Source of the DNA: Sparassis latifolia
Lineage: Eukaryota; Basidiomycota; Agaricomycetes; Polyporales; Sparassidaceae
Assembly (NCBI GenBank): GCA_018466975.1
Contig: CM031557.1
Location: forward strand, 2,418,001 to 2,482,000
Direction: 5' to 3'
Length of the DNA: 64,000 nt
The position numbers were made by a program, and so were the translations under genes. Positions 21,245-32,187 of the stretch are shown in pieces (the stretch's first letter is position 1; each line of letters opens with the position of its first letter). The notes below the pieces were generated by a model. The model did not search any database and was not told where the DNA came from. It saw only the letters and a program-made list of their open reading frames with translations.

Positions 21245-23951
21245 ATGCTCGCACCTGCGTTGCTCCAGTTCTCCGCCCAACTCTGGGACAATATCCCCAT
21301 GTACACTGCCGCCCTCTTTGTCGTCTCGCTTGCCGCATCCCTCCTGTACCCCTCTCTCTCAGCATACTGGAGATTTTGCTACGCGTGCTTCCTCAAGCCG
21401 TTCGACCGCAAGTCCGCTGAGGCACTCCCAGGGCAGCAGGCTGCACTGGAGAGTTTCTACCGGACACAAGCCAGTATTTATGACTCGACCCGAGGCGGGC
21501 TTCTCTGCGGTCGTGAGGAGATGCTGCGACTTGCGGCTGCGCAGCTCACACATCGTCCGCGGCAGGGCGACCACAAGCCGATCTGGGTCGACGTGAGCCG
21601 TTCGACGTGTCTCTTGCGGTAGGTAACTCGCATCTGACTGTAGTGCTGGCAGATTGGCGGAGGTACCGGGTGGAACATCGACAAGATGAACGACTTTGTC
21701 TCCGTGCCGGAGTTTTTCGAGGCCGTGTATCTCGTTGATCTCAGCCCGTCGTTGTGCGAGGTCGCGCGCCAGCGGTTTGTTAAGCTGAAATGGAAGAATG
21801 TGCACGTTGTGTGTGAGGACGCTCGTGCGTTCAAGCTGTACTCGGCTAGAGATGTGCGTACGATGCCCGATGGTGAGAAGCACAGTCGCAAGGCAGATTA
21901 CATCTCCATGTCGTACTCGCTCAGCATGATTCCGGAGTGAGTTATACGAGCATCTCCGCGCGTGACATTATTGAGTCTGCTGTGACCTGTTTTTGAAGTT
22001 TCTACTCCGTCCTGGACTCCTTGGTCGAACTCCTCGCTCCTCTCGGTCTAATCTCTTGCGTAGACTTCTATGTCCAATCCGCGTCCAGCTTCTCCCTGCG
22101 CACATTTACGGGCGGCAGCCACTCGCGCCACGTGAATTGGATATCACGTCTTTTCTGGCGCACCTGGTTCCAATTCGACCGTGTTCACCTCGACGAGGGG
22201 CGCCGTGACTACCTCGAGTACCGCTTCGGCACTATGCTTGAAGTCAACGAGCGCAACTACAAGCTCGGTGGTATCCCGTATTATTATTGGGTCGGTTGCC
22301 ACCGCACAGCTACCTGGGGTGCTGCGCAGGCTCTTGGCCGTGATGCTGCTGAGTGGATTGACGCAGTCGCCACCGAGAGCCCTTATCTGTCCCCGGTCAA
22401 CTACAGCGAGAAGCTCACAGAAGCCGAGAAAGCCGCAGCGCAGGAGACGCGGCTGCAGCTACGCTCGAAGGGCTTCGAGGCGGCGATCCTGAACCTCTCG
22501 ACGAACCTACCCCTCCCGTCCTTCTTCTACCAGAACCAGCGCTGGCGGCTATATTATGACGCCGCGCTCCCGAAGCACACGCAGTTCCAGAACGAGTATA
22601 AGTACGCGTTCACCTGGGAGGACCCCGCAGAGGACGAGCGGCTGCTCAACATTGGCGCGGATGACGTCGTGTTCGCGATCACGTCCGCGGGCGACAACGT
22701 GCTCGATTACGCGCTGCACCGCCCACGGAGCATTCACGCGGTCGACCTCAACCCCGCGCAGAACCACCTGCTCGAGCTTAAGGTCGCCGCGTTCCGTGCG
22801 CTGTCGCACGCGGACATGTGGAGGCTTTTCGGCGAGGGCCGCCACCCCGATTTCCGCTCGCTCCTCCTCGACAGGCTCTCCCCGCATCTCTCCTCACGCG
22901 CGTTCCAGTTCTGGATGGACAACTCCACCGCGTTCACGTCGCCTGGGGGCTCTACGAGACCGGTGGGACCCGGATCGCCGTCAAGCTTAGCCGGTGGCTC
23001 TTCCGTGCATTCGGGCTCACTGAGCAGGTCCGGCAGCTATGTGCAGCGAAGATGCTCGGGGAGCAGCGCGAGATCTGGCGGACGCGCCTCCGCCCGGTTG
23101 TTCTCAGCAAGGCTCTGAGTTTTTTCGTCGTCGCGAATGAACAGTTCTTATGGCGCGCGCTCGGCGTGCCTCCGAACCAGCGAGACATGATCACAGAGGA
23201 CGCGATGTCGACCTCGGGTCGTACGTCGAAGAGGGAGGCGATGTGGAACTATGTCGTCAACACCCTCGATCCTGTCGTGGAGAACAGCCTGGTAGAGTCG
23301 GAGAATTATTTCTATCGCCTTTGTCTGATGGGCCAGTACTCGAAAGTGTGAGATCTCCAATGCCATTTGTTTTAAATTAGCTCCTAACTTGTCATAGATG
23401 CCATCCTGCTTACCTTTCCAAGGCGGCGCATGACACGTTGTCCAAAGAAGGTGCATTCGACGGCCTCCGCATCCACACGGATGAGTTCGTCGAAGTGCTC
23501 GCCCGCATCAAGCCCGAGACGGTAACTGTAGCTGTGGTCCGTCTCGTTCATCTGCGTCATCTACTATCAGATGCTGACTGCATATGCAGATCATGGATCA
23601 TATGGACTGGTTCCCCAAGGGCGGCCAGGAGGCGACGAAGGAGATCCGGGCTGTGCACAAAGCCATGAAGATGGGGGGGCGCGTCCTCCTGCGCAGCGCG
23701 GGCATGCGGCCCTGGTACATCTCTGCGTTCAAGGAGCAGGGTTTCACCTGCAAGCGTGTCGCCTCCCGGGCACCCGGGTCCTGCATCGACAGGTCCGTTT
23801 GTGTATCATTGTTCCGGAGTGCCCGCTTGCTGATGTAGATTGCAGAGTTAATATGTATGCGTCGACGTGGATCTGCAGCAAGACCAAGACAAGCTCGCCC
23901 ACTGTGGGCCCCGCGACCGCCCTCGAGCAAGTCGAGGCGCTTGAACTGTGA
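21245..23951 (+). CDS. BTA1: Betaine-lipid (DGTS) synthase, BTA1 type, with an apparent one-base frameshift
   Basis: BTA1 makes the non-phosphorus membrane lipid diacylglyceryl-N,N,N-trimethylhomoserine from diacylglycerol and S-adenosylmethionine. Six exons were placed: 21245-21592, 21653-21936, 21999-23347, 23398-23521, 23590-23792 and 23846-23951. An N-terminal membrane segment (MYTAALFVVSLAASLLYPSL) precedes the N-methyltransferase half, with SAM motif WVDIGGGTGWNID and VYLVDLSPSLCEVA. The C-terminal half is the DUF3419 aminocarboxypropyl transferase: ITSAGDNVLDYAL, IHAVDLNPAQNHLLELK, YFYRLCLMGQYSK and a final methionine- and lysine-rich MKMGGRVLLRSAG. After FQFWMDN the frame shifts at a run of five G (22945-22949); one more G restores GLYETGGTRIAVKLSRW and an 804-residue protein. 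All splice phases otherwise agree, so a sequence error is likely. Confidence 0.93.
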
Positions 23952-24869
23952 ACGCTTAAATGGATCCAGGGTTGTGCGATGCTTCAATGATGCAATGATA
24001 GCGCCTCCCTTCGATGTTTCCGGACAGGCGCCGGAAGATTTCTCACATTTCACTAAACGAACGCGACGACTCAGTGACGCATTTGTTCTCGGCTGGTGTG
24101 TGATGGATTCTACCGCCTAGACATAGACTGTAGATGAAAGTAACGTATACTCACGACTGTAGCCATGATACCCGTTGTATCGATTTCAGTGTCGTTGTTG
24201 ACTTTGACTGACTCCATGAGATTTTGCGCAAGCGACTGGTGCTGGGAAGTACTATCGTAAGCGCTGGCGCATCTTCCGCCTTTGATCTCATCCAGATAAG
24301 GATCCGATCCATTCGAACAGATTCATCTTACTATTCTGTAGAAACAGAGTGCGCTGATTGAATTTTCTTTGATCTGAGTGTCACCGGAGTCAGGCAAGAG
24401 GACCTTTTCCAACCATACGGAGATATCGAGAATGAGGCGGGTTTGTTTGGTGCGTCGCACACTCGCCGACGCGCGATCATTGATCCGAATTTTCTCCGAT
24501 CGCTCGTCCCATCCACCTTGTATGGAACAGAGCAGTCTCCCAACATTTGTCCATCGTTGCAGGCTAGAAGTTCTATGTTACTGTAAGAACCTTGTTTCTT
24601 CCGCATGAAATTCCGGAGGTCTCGGAACATTGGGCACTTCACCGCTCAAAGCGAACCTGAAGAATTGAGCAGCTCTGATAATCGAGTGTCCAGTCCGCTA
24701 CAGTGTATTGCAATGAAGTGTTAGATCTCTAGTATACTAATAAGTACCGTAAAGTCCTCTAAGTATAGGCTGTACGATTAATGAGGTACCAAGTAAATGT
24801 ATGGGTGAGAGTTACAGATAATTCAAGATACGCCGAGTCCAGTGATATAGAATGCAACTCAGTACCAGT
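23952..24869. other. Region between BTA1 and the ANL gene, with a possible coding fragment
   Basis: No complete gene was modelled. On the plus strand about 24370-24560 encodes an open, protein-like stretch (beginning RQEDLFQPYGDIENEAGLFG) that I do not recognise. It could be an exon of a degraded or missed gene. Confidence 0.35.
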
Positions 24870-26573
24870 CTACGCGTTGAATATACGATCAAGCTCTACT
24901 TTGAACATGTCCTCGACAGCGCGGCGCCTGATGTTCGCTTTCGTCGCAGTGCGCGGGAGAGTGCCGGCTGGAACAATGATTACCATGTTCGGCGAGGTGA
25001 TGCGCTCGTGGAGGTACCGCCTGGAGTGAAAATGTCTCGTCTTGCGGATGATCTCCTTTCTAATTTTCTCCACATCCATATTGATGAGCGGCTCGACAAA
25101 AAGCGCGGGCGATGGCCGCCCGTTGCCCACGACAATGCAATCAGCTACCAGATCTCCGCACGTAGCGCGGACGTTATCCTCAATCGCTTTCGTGTCACAG
25201 CGAAGAGCATTGGCACTTTTGATCCAGTCGTCGTTTCGTCCGCGCGATACATACGCGCCCGGGGAAACTTCGAGGAAGAGGTCACCAGTGTGATAGTGTC
25301 CGTCGGCGGAGCGCAGGGAAGGATCTGGGCAATCGCCCGACTCCGCGAGTATGACCAGCTCTACGAGATTCCCATTGGCATTGCTGTAGCCAGGCTCCGA
25401 TGTCATTGAGCAGGGGAAGAAGCCGTACTTGGTACCCTGAAGAGGGCGAACAGGAGGATTGGGGCGTCCGCCACCACACACAGACACCAGCATCGCTCCG
25501 CACTCCGTGCTTCCGAAGACGTCAGTGATGCGCATGTTGTTCTTGTACGCCCACTCCTCGTCTTCTCGAGGCATGGGCTGGCCAGAGTAGAGGATCTCGT
25601 CAAGACCGCATAGCCGAGCGAGCAGTTTTGGATTCTGGCGAGAATTGCGTATGTGGATACCAAGGAACGCGGGGAACTGGTTGAGACGGTTCAGCTCGCA
25701 CCGACTGATCATGTCCACCAGCTCGTCAGAAGAGAAGCCAATCTCAGTGGGTTGGATGGTGCAAGCACCGTGCTGGAGTGAACCGAGAAACATGAATGTC
25801 TGACCGATGTGGCACATGCTTCCCCTTCAGATAGCAACCGTCAGTATTGTGAGAAATGTATGATCGACAGTTACTCACATCCATACAGTGACATCTTGCT
25901 TTGGGCTGATCGGTTTGCTGACCTGCCCAGCTTTGTGAATGATCGCGTTCAGCCAGAAGTAGCTACAGGGAACTAATTTTGGGCACCCAGATGTCGAACC
26001 GGATGTATGGAATATCATGATCGTGTCGGTACCCTTGATCGCTTCGATCATGCGAGGTAATGGGGCGCTACGGAGATCTATGCTGCTGACATCTACAGCA
26101 GGGTGGACGGGAAAAGGACTACTTGTGAGATCGACGGCATATGTCGGGTCGTAAACGAGAGACTTCGCGTTGGATTTACGCATGAGATCGTAGATGACGT
26201 CAGGGTTGGGGAGTCGCAATGAGAAGAGCTGGGGAACGTATCCAGCACGGGCCATGCCGTAGATATGAAGGGCATCGACGTATGACAAGCCACCGAGCCT
26301 TTGAACAACACATTAGCTCTCGTACCAGGAAATAGGGCTTATAAGAACTCACCACAGTCCGACTACGGAACGTTGCGGTACTCCTTTCAGTGTGCGACCC
26401 CAGTATCGTGCGAAGTGCTCGACGTCTGATTGAAACTGACTAAAGGTAATGATACGCCATTCTAGCACCTTGGTGGTCTTTTGGTCAAACAATGGCGTCC
26501 TGAATACGGGAGACAATGGATAGCGAGCAGCTGATTCAGCGAGGACAGTGAGATGAGTCCTGAAAGCAACCAT
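24870..26573 (-). CDS. ANL-superfamily adenylate-forming enzyme (AMP-binding ligase)
   Basis: The enzyme should activate a carboxylic acid as an acyl adenylate; the substrate cannot be told from sequence. Three exons (26353-26573, 25879-26298, 24870-25824) give 531 residues. Visible motifs are the phosphate-binding loop MIFHTSGSTSGCPKLVP, the ATP-binding block FGSTECGAML, YHTGDLF with its ribose-binding aspartate, and near the C terminus TATKANIRRRAV, which carries the expected catalytic lysine. There is no carrier (thiolation) or reductase domain after it within the reading frame, unlike NRPS-like reductases, although the N-terminal half resembles the adenylation domains of such fungal proteins. 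No tailoring enzymes lie nearby, so it does not appear to be part of a cluster. It may be a stand-alone acyl-CoA synthetase-like protein or a shortened NRPS-like gene. Confidence 0.85.
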
Positions 26574-27182
26574 TATGTCGAGGCGATATGTGGTAGAGTA
26601 GAGCTGGTGAATCGCCAGGAGATAGAAGATTATAAGAAGAGAGTAGATCAGATTGCTGGGAGATTAGGTGGGGACAATGAAGGTGAGAATGTACCCGATC
26701 CCTGAGATTTATGAGATGAGAAGAGAAGTTGAGGATTCAAGATGAGATACATGTCCGACCTTATATACAAGAAGATGTGGTGCACGCATGAGCCAATACT
26801 GGCGATGGCTGTGGGCGAGCGTCCGAGGAAGAGAACATCATCGATGGGGACGCATGGTCGCAACACCGCTGAAGCCCTAGCGGCTTCGACACCCGCGTTT
26901 CAGCCAGAGAGGAGCTGTCAATGGATTTGGCGTGGAGTCTGGACGGAGGGCTGTACTCACTGATCTCCTTGTTCACGGAGAGACTTTGAGATTCGGGTGC
27001 ACCTCCGAGTAGACGGGGCTTGCTTCCGGCTTCTACGCGTCAGGCGTTCGCGCTAGCCGTCCGCGCCTTGCATACACAGACAGCAATACATGTGGTGATG
27101 AGCAGATGTTTTCTTCCTGTCAGATTGGATTCCCTGATGTCAATACATTCCGACTTGAACAACAACATTGAACGTTTTCGGA
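26574..27182. other. Intergenic region upstream of the ANL gene
   Basis: Holds the promoter of the minus-strand ANL gene. No other gene is supported; overlapping short frames show no recognisable domain. Confidence 0.4.
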
Positions 27183-27627
27183 GACTCACGTAACGGATGA
27201 GTCACAGCAGGACCCCCCGTAACTCGCTTAGAGCTCCGATCCCGCCGGAGGCCATTTTCGGGGGTTAGGAGACGGTCATTTTCGGGGCTTTCGCACTCAA
27301 GCTCCCGGCCTCCCGGCCGGTTTCGGGGGAAAATGGGATCGAACATCTGCTGTGAGAAATGGGTTTCCGCCGGGTTCAAAACGAATTTTCGCCGGAAAAT
27401 CCTTCCAAGTTGGTCTCCAGGAAAATTTTCTCTCAGGAACCATTTTTCGGGGGTTTCGCACTGAACCTCGAGCCAAAGGGGACAATTTCGGGGATGTTCT
27501 GCACACAAGTTGTACCGGGTTTTCGAGCATTTTCGGGGGTCCGAGATCGGAGGTCCGGCCTGCGGCGGGCCCAATTTCGGGGATTCAGGCATCGGGGGGT
27601 CCCGTCACAGCCTCCTGCGCGTGAGTC
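27183..27627. mobile_element. MITE-like element with imperfect terminal inverted repeats
   Basis: The left end (GACTCACG ... GGACCCCCCG, 27183-27219) and the right end (CGGGGGGTCC ... CGTGAGTC, 27593-27627) are inverted copies at both their outer 8 bp and inner 10 bp, with a diverged middle. The interior contains at least seven copies of TTTCGGGG and an internal direct repeat around TTTCGCACT (27287 and 27456). It encodes no transposase. Sequence composition differs sharply from both flanks. No clear target-site duplication was recognised, so the exact ends are uncertain. Confidence 0.6.
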
Positions 27628-29091
27628 ATGTGGATCACTCTTTCTCACTCGAGTGCCGGTGTCACCGCAATAATCTGTATGTACCTCCGTGAATACTTCA
27701 GACAAGGTCTGCTTACTGTGTCTAAAGATTCAAAGCATCCCCACATTTTTTGCTCATAGACGGCCGGGTAGTGTTTTCGGAATAGCCAGTGCTGTGCAGC
27801 CATCATCCGATGAGTCAGTCGTACCTTTCCCGACAATCCAGCGAACGTTCTCAAGAGTTAATACCAGTTGTCTCCAAGTCGTTCTCAATCGGAGGGCGAT
27901 TACCTAGATGCATCGTACTCGCTACACGCGTATTCCTCGCTCTTGCAACGATAGGAGTTGCCTTCTCATCGGACTATTACCTACGAATGGTAGGCGCGTC
28001 AATGTTACATTCAGGTCTCTTACGCATCGTACGGTCGCAGGAAGCAGGTGAGCTGTGCTCGGCAGCGATCATCACGCATCTCGGCGAGCAGCTCTGAGGA
28101 TTTTCCACCCATAAGAGGTTCGTAAGCGTCTCTTGTCGGCGCCGCGTTTCACTTGCTTCTTGGATTGGTCAACCCCCATGGCTCCGCGGTGTGTCCCAAG
28201 AAGAGTCGTGGCGCTACAACTTTTCTCTTCCGAATGTCCACATCCACAGCATCGACTGGGTGTGCTAACGTTCCGTATTATTGTTTTTCTTTCGCGAGAT
28301 GTATCCGAAGTGGAACCGATTTTCATATCGGGACATCGACGGCACCGATATTTTATGTTCTTGGCAAGTGGACTGTGGTTGGGACTTTGTTGTGCCTCTG
28401 CCGAGAGCCAGGTAGCATGCACATATGCATAGTCTCGCGGAAGTGTTCGGTCAAGATGTTCCTGCGGTTAGCGGCCCGAAGTAGTTATTCCGCATATTCA
28501 GAGTAGACATACTATTCTCAAAGGCAGACATCGTAACTGTTCTCTCAGAGTGCGTGCTTTTTCCAAGCCCTCATTCGAGTTGACCTTGGCTCGTTCGTAT
28601 CTCTCACTTAGCAATTGCTCACCACTTTCAGGGCACTTCCCATGGATGGTGATCAGCAGCCGAATCAGGTACGTCTACCGCTTTCTGACCTTGCGCGCTT
28701 CTCCTGCGCGCCCTTCGTCCCGGCGCAACACTATCGCCCTGGCGCATCACGGAAGAACCTGGCCGTGAAGTATACGCTTAGACGTTCAAGATGGTGACTC
28801 GACTCTCAAATATTGCTAGGATAGCCTTTTCGCCCTATGTCTCGCCGTATGACTCCGCGTGTCATCATGACAGCTAGCGCGCGAGGTATGGGCCACCGAG
28901 TGCAAAATCGAGAGACGGTGTGCTTGGGTTAATAGACAGCGAAGTCTACTAGATGATTACGCTAATCTTTCCATACCCTCATTGGGAAACCAGATCCACC
29001 CTGCGGGAACGTATCTTTCCCAAAGCGTGGTCCTCTTTCGTCAGCCTTCCCCAAAACTATCGTGCATGTATCCTCCGGGAGTGAAGAGATC
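27628..29091. other. Region without a supported gene
   Basis: Only short frames. One plus-strand frame at 28642-28797 opening MDGDQQPNQVRLPLSDLA reads like protein but is short and unrecognised. Otherwise nothing could be assigned. Confidence 0.35.
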
Positions 29092-29539
29092 TTACATCTC
29101 GGATGGCAAGTTGTCAAATATCTCAGGTAGGGGCTTGCAGGTCAACCTCCGCTGACTGGGTGCTTTCTTGAACTGATATCGAGCAACACTCCTCGCTGTG
29201 AGGTCTGGACATGTCTTAACCTTCATGATGACCATACACATATGCAGCAGAAGTATATGACCAAAGATAGTGCAAGTTGCTACTTCCATCCGTTACTCCA
29301 TTCACACATCCCAATAGATCGTATGTCTGAACTTTAGATGACAGCACCACACCTGCCCTATGACAGTGTCAACGACATTTCTCGTCACTGCTCCTCGCAA
29401 TCTCTACCCGACCATGGATTGGATGTCCTCAGACTGGCTAGGGCTGCGCAGCCAATCATTGATCACGAGGTAGAATGTGCAGCCTTCAGAGCGAACGAGC
29501 GGAAGTGCGCAAATGAACGCATCGAGCTGCGGTCAGTCA

Positions 29540-30725
29540 GTCAGATCGAGAGTCGTGGTGCTGAAATTCAGCTCCAGCATGCAGTCCGTCGTAGAAGGAG
29601 ACCCCAAAGAAAGAAGCATGTGCAGCCCGAGTATCACAATGCCTGGGGGCAGATAGGCACGCACGCGCAGTACCTTCAGATTCGAAGCCTGCGGGATTGG
29701 TTCCCCTTTCAAAGCATCTTCAAGTTCCAGGCATGCCTGCTCGGCATACAATTTGTGGCTCCTCGTCAGCTCCTTCTCTTTGGCCCACGCGGGATCGGGA
29801 GTGTCCTCGGGTTCGTCTTCGTAGTGTTACAAGATAACCACGACTCGAAGAATTCATTCGAGCTCATTGTCAACTTCTATACTGGTAATGTTACTCTCCG
29901 AGTAAGTATCGATGTTGTCTGTTTCGTCGTCGTCGTCGTCGTCGTCGTCTGCGTCCACGTCGTCCTCTTTATCGGTGTCATCCTCTTCATCCACGTTTTC
30001 CTCCGTGTTATCCGCTGCATATACGTTGTCCGCTGCGTTCACGCGGTCTTCTGCATCCACGTCTCCGCGTACCTCTTGCTCGTCTCCCTCATCTACATTG
30101 TCATCGCCTTTGCTACAGACCACATTCACTATCCCGGTGTCAGTGCGGTCCGACATGTCTGCATCGTGTGACGCAGCGTCGAGCCCAGAGCTCTTCTCCA
30201 GTGGCCCATCGTTTGTCCCTAAGACATAGGTACCTCGGGTCAATTTTGAGAAGATGTACAAAAATTCGTAAGGCTCACAATGTAACTGGAAAGTCAACTT
30301 TTCCAGAGGGTGCTATCTTGCGGAGAAAATGAACAGTAGGAGCAAGGTCTGGCTGGAAGTAATCCATATAGAGCTCCTCTACCGTCAATACCTCTCGGTT
30401 TCCGAGGAGCCACTTCACCCATAGACACTCAGTGTGTGATAAGTGTAAGTAAATGCTCGAAGGTGAGAGGGATGGTACAGGCTAATTGAGCACGAGTCTG
30501 ACTCCACTCATCAACCCGCAAATGGTCTAGGCATAGGATCATGAGGTGAGGGAATGACTCCAGAGTAATCAGAAAATCTCTGGCTTCAAAGAAGTAGGCA
30601 TAAACCAAGTCCAGCGTGGTGATACTGTGCGCCCATGACAGGAGAATGGTTCCTGTCTGTGATGCCACCCGGTCCAAGTCTAGGAACTGTAGCCACAGGG
30701 CCTGAACGTCAGTTAATTTTCCCAA
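29540..30725 (-). CDS. F-box/leucine-rich-like protein, partial or degraded model
   Basis: Three stretches on the minus strand read as real protein. The first (30725-30429) contains SITTLDLVYAYFFEARDF and SFPHLMILCLDHLRV, the kind of leucine-rich pattern seen in the large F-box-like families of mushrooms. The second (about 30420-30290) encodes WLLGNREVLTVEELYMDY and continues to a GT donor. The third (30240-29854) is an acidic tail with an eight-Asp run. A further fragment near 29760-29700 encodes LYAEQACLELEDALKG. No F-box motif itself was found and I could not join all exons with confidence. It may be a truncated or decaying family member. Substrate-adaptor function is not assured. Confidence 0.4.
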
Positions 30726-31227
30726 AAAAGGAGCAATCGCAAATGTCCACCGACGTCGAGGCCTCTGGTGGCCCCGGGGCTCAATATGCTCACCAAAATC
30801 ACCATTTGGATGTTCGCAAGACTTTCAGGGGTGTGAGCAGCATCCAGACGGGAAATCCTGGTGACAGGATCAAGTTCAATCTTGTCCGAGTCCTCGATGT
30901 TGTCGATCCAGGAGCAGCGGCCTGCGATGATTTCTGGGAGAATAGAGGTAACCCAGTTGGTCAGTCGACGCATGATATAATATATACAAAACCACGTACA
31001 ATATGCGCTAAGTGCCAAGAGTTTGAGATTTGTACACGGCGGAAGGTCCAGAGATACAGGGCGATTGTTGACAGGAGGAACTCTGCATCGTTCACCAGTC
31101 TTATATCCTGGCGTGGACAACGAAACGTTCGATGTGAACGGTTCCAGTTTGAGGATCGACAAAGGAACGGCCTAGGATAGACAATATTGAAAGCGTGGCA
31201 CCGAGAACGACTAGAAAATGCAGACAA
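30726..31227 (-). pseudogene. C-terminal-like remnant of a second F-box/leucine-rich protein
   Basis: The minus strand encodes PVSLDLPPCTNLKLLALSAY and, after an apparent intron, LTNWVTSILPEIIAG with downstream sequence resembling the C-terminal part of the same family. It lies directly upstream of the partial gene at 29540-30725 and has no N-terminal half, which suggests a tandem array of which only pieces remain. Family assignment rests on pattern, not on alignment. Confidence 0.3.
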
Positions 31228-32187
31228 GATGCGTGGTTCCGCACCTAAATGCAGTTTCTCCGACTAAGCGCTATGTGGTGTCTTCTCAGCAGGAATACAA
31301 GTCCATCTTTATACTAACCACCAGGACAATAGAGTATGCAAAATACAGGCGCCCGACTCGGAGGGTTATGAGAATAAAACAGTCCTGATTTTGCTTTTGA
31401 ACGTTCAACGTTCAACTCCCACGGAGTTGTGCCACTGTCAGTCAATCTCAGCAAACGAGATCAAATGTCACCTAGAAATTGAGGAGATTGGATATGGATT
31501 GGCCTCGTTTGAGTCAATTTTGACCGGGGTCACTACTGGACATTGGCAGTCATATTGTTAGACTGTGCATCACTGTCGCCGACGTTGCGCAGACGGTGTG
31601 CGGTCCGCGCCCAGCGGCGCCTGTGGACACGCGCTCCCACTGCTAACTCTCTAACGTGCCTTTTAGTTGCAAGGCAGGTAATAACCTGTACTACAACGAT
31701 TCTAACTCAGGCTGCAGGCCTGCCTCAGCCGTGACGTGACACTGACGTGACGAGGGGCGCCCTACGGGCGCCAATCGAATCAGGCTCATCAACCATGCCC
31801 TCTAGTCTCCGGCATCACCACCTTGACAGATCTTCTACGGTTACATCATGGCTTCTGTTGACTCCTGACTTCCCTTCGCTTGAATCGCGCAGACGAATCA
31901 CGCTCGATCTCACTTATAATTTCGATGAACGACACGGTTTCCCAGCGAGATTGCGACTGATGAGCTAGTCGTATACTTATACTTGCGGTGCCTTTCTGAC
32001 GTTGCGTAGTGATGGGCTGACTTATCGTCAGGCGCTTGCGGCGGATGCATGATATGATGCAGCTGCACACATGGGAATCCAGTCGCGGTACCGAATGACC
32101 GACTCGTAGCCACTATATAAGACTCCAAAATTGGTGGTACGCGTCCACCTATCTCCTCTCGATTCCACTCTCCTGGGTAGAACGACG
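31228..32187. other. Intergenic region upstream of the ABCC transporter
   Basis: No gene is supported. At about 31731-31750 the octamer-like TGACGTGAC occurs twice in a row, each copy containing TGACGT, the core of CRE/bZIP sites, followed by a short GGCGCC inverted repeat. Whether these act on the transporter 400 bp downstream is unknown. Confidence 0.35.

Noticed and set aside
29926..29952. Triplet run as a microsatellite of non-coding DNA
   Set aside because: It lies inside an acidic open frame on the minus strand, so it is described there as coding or formerly coding.
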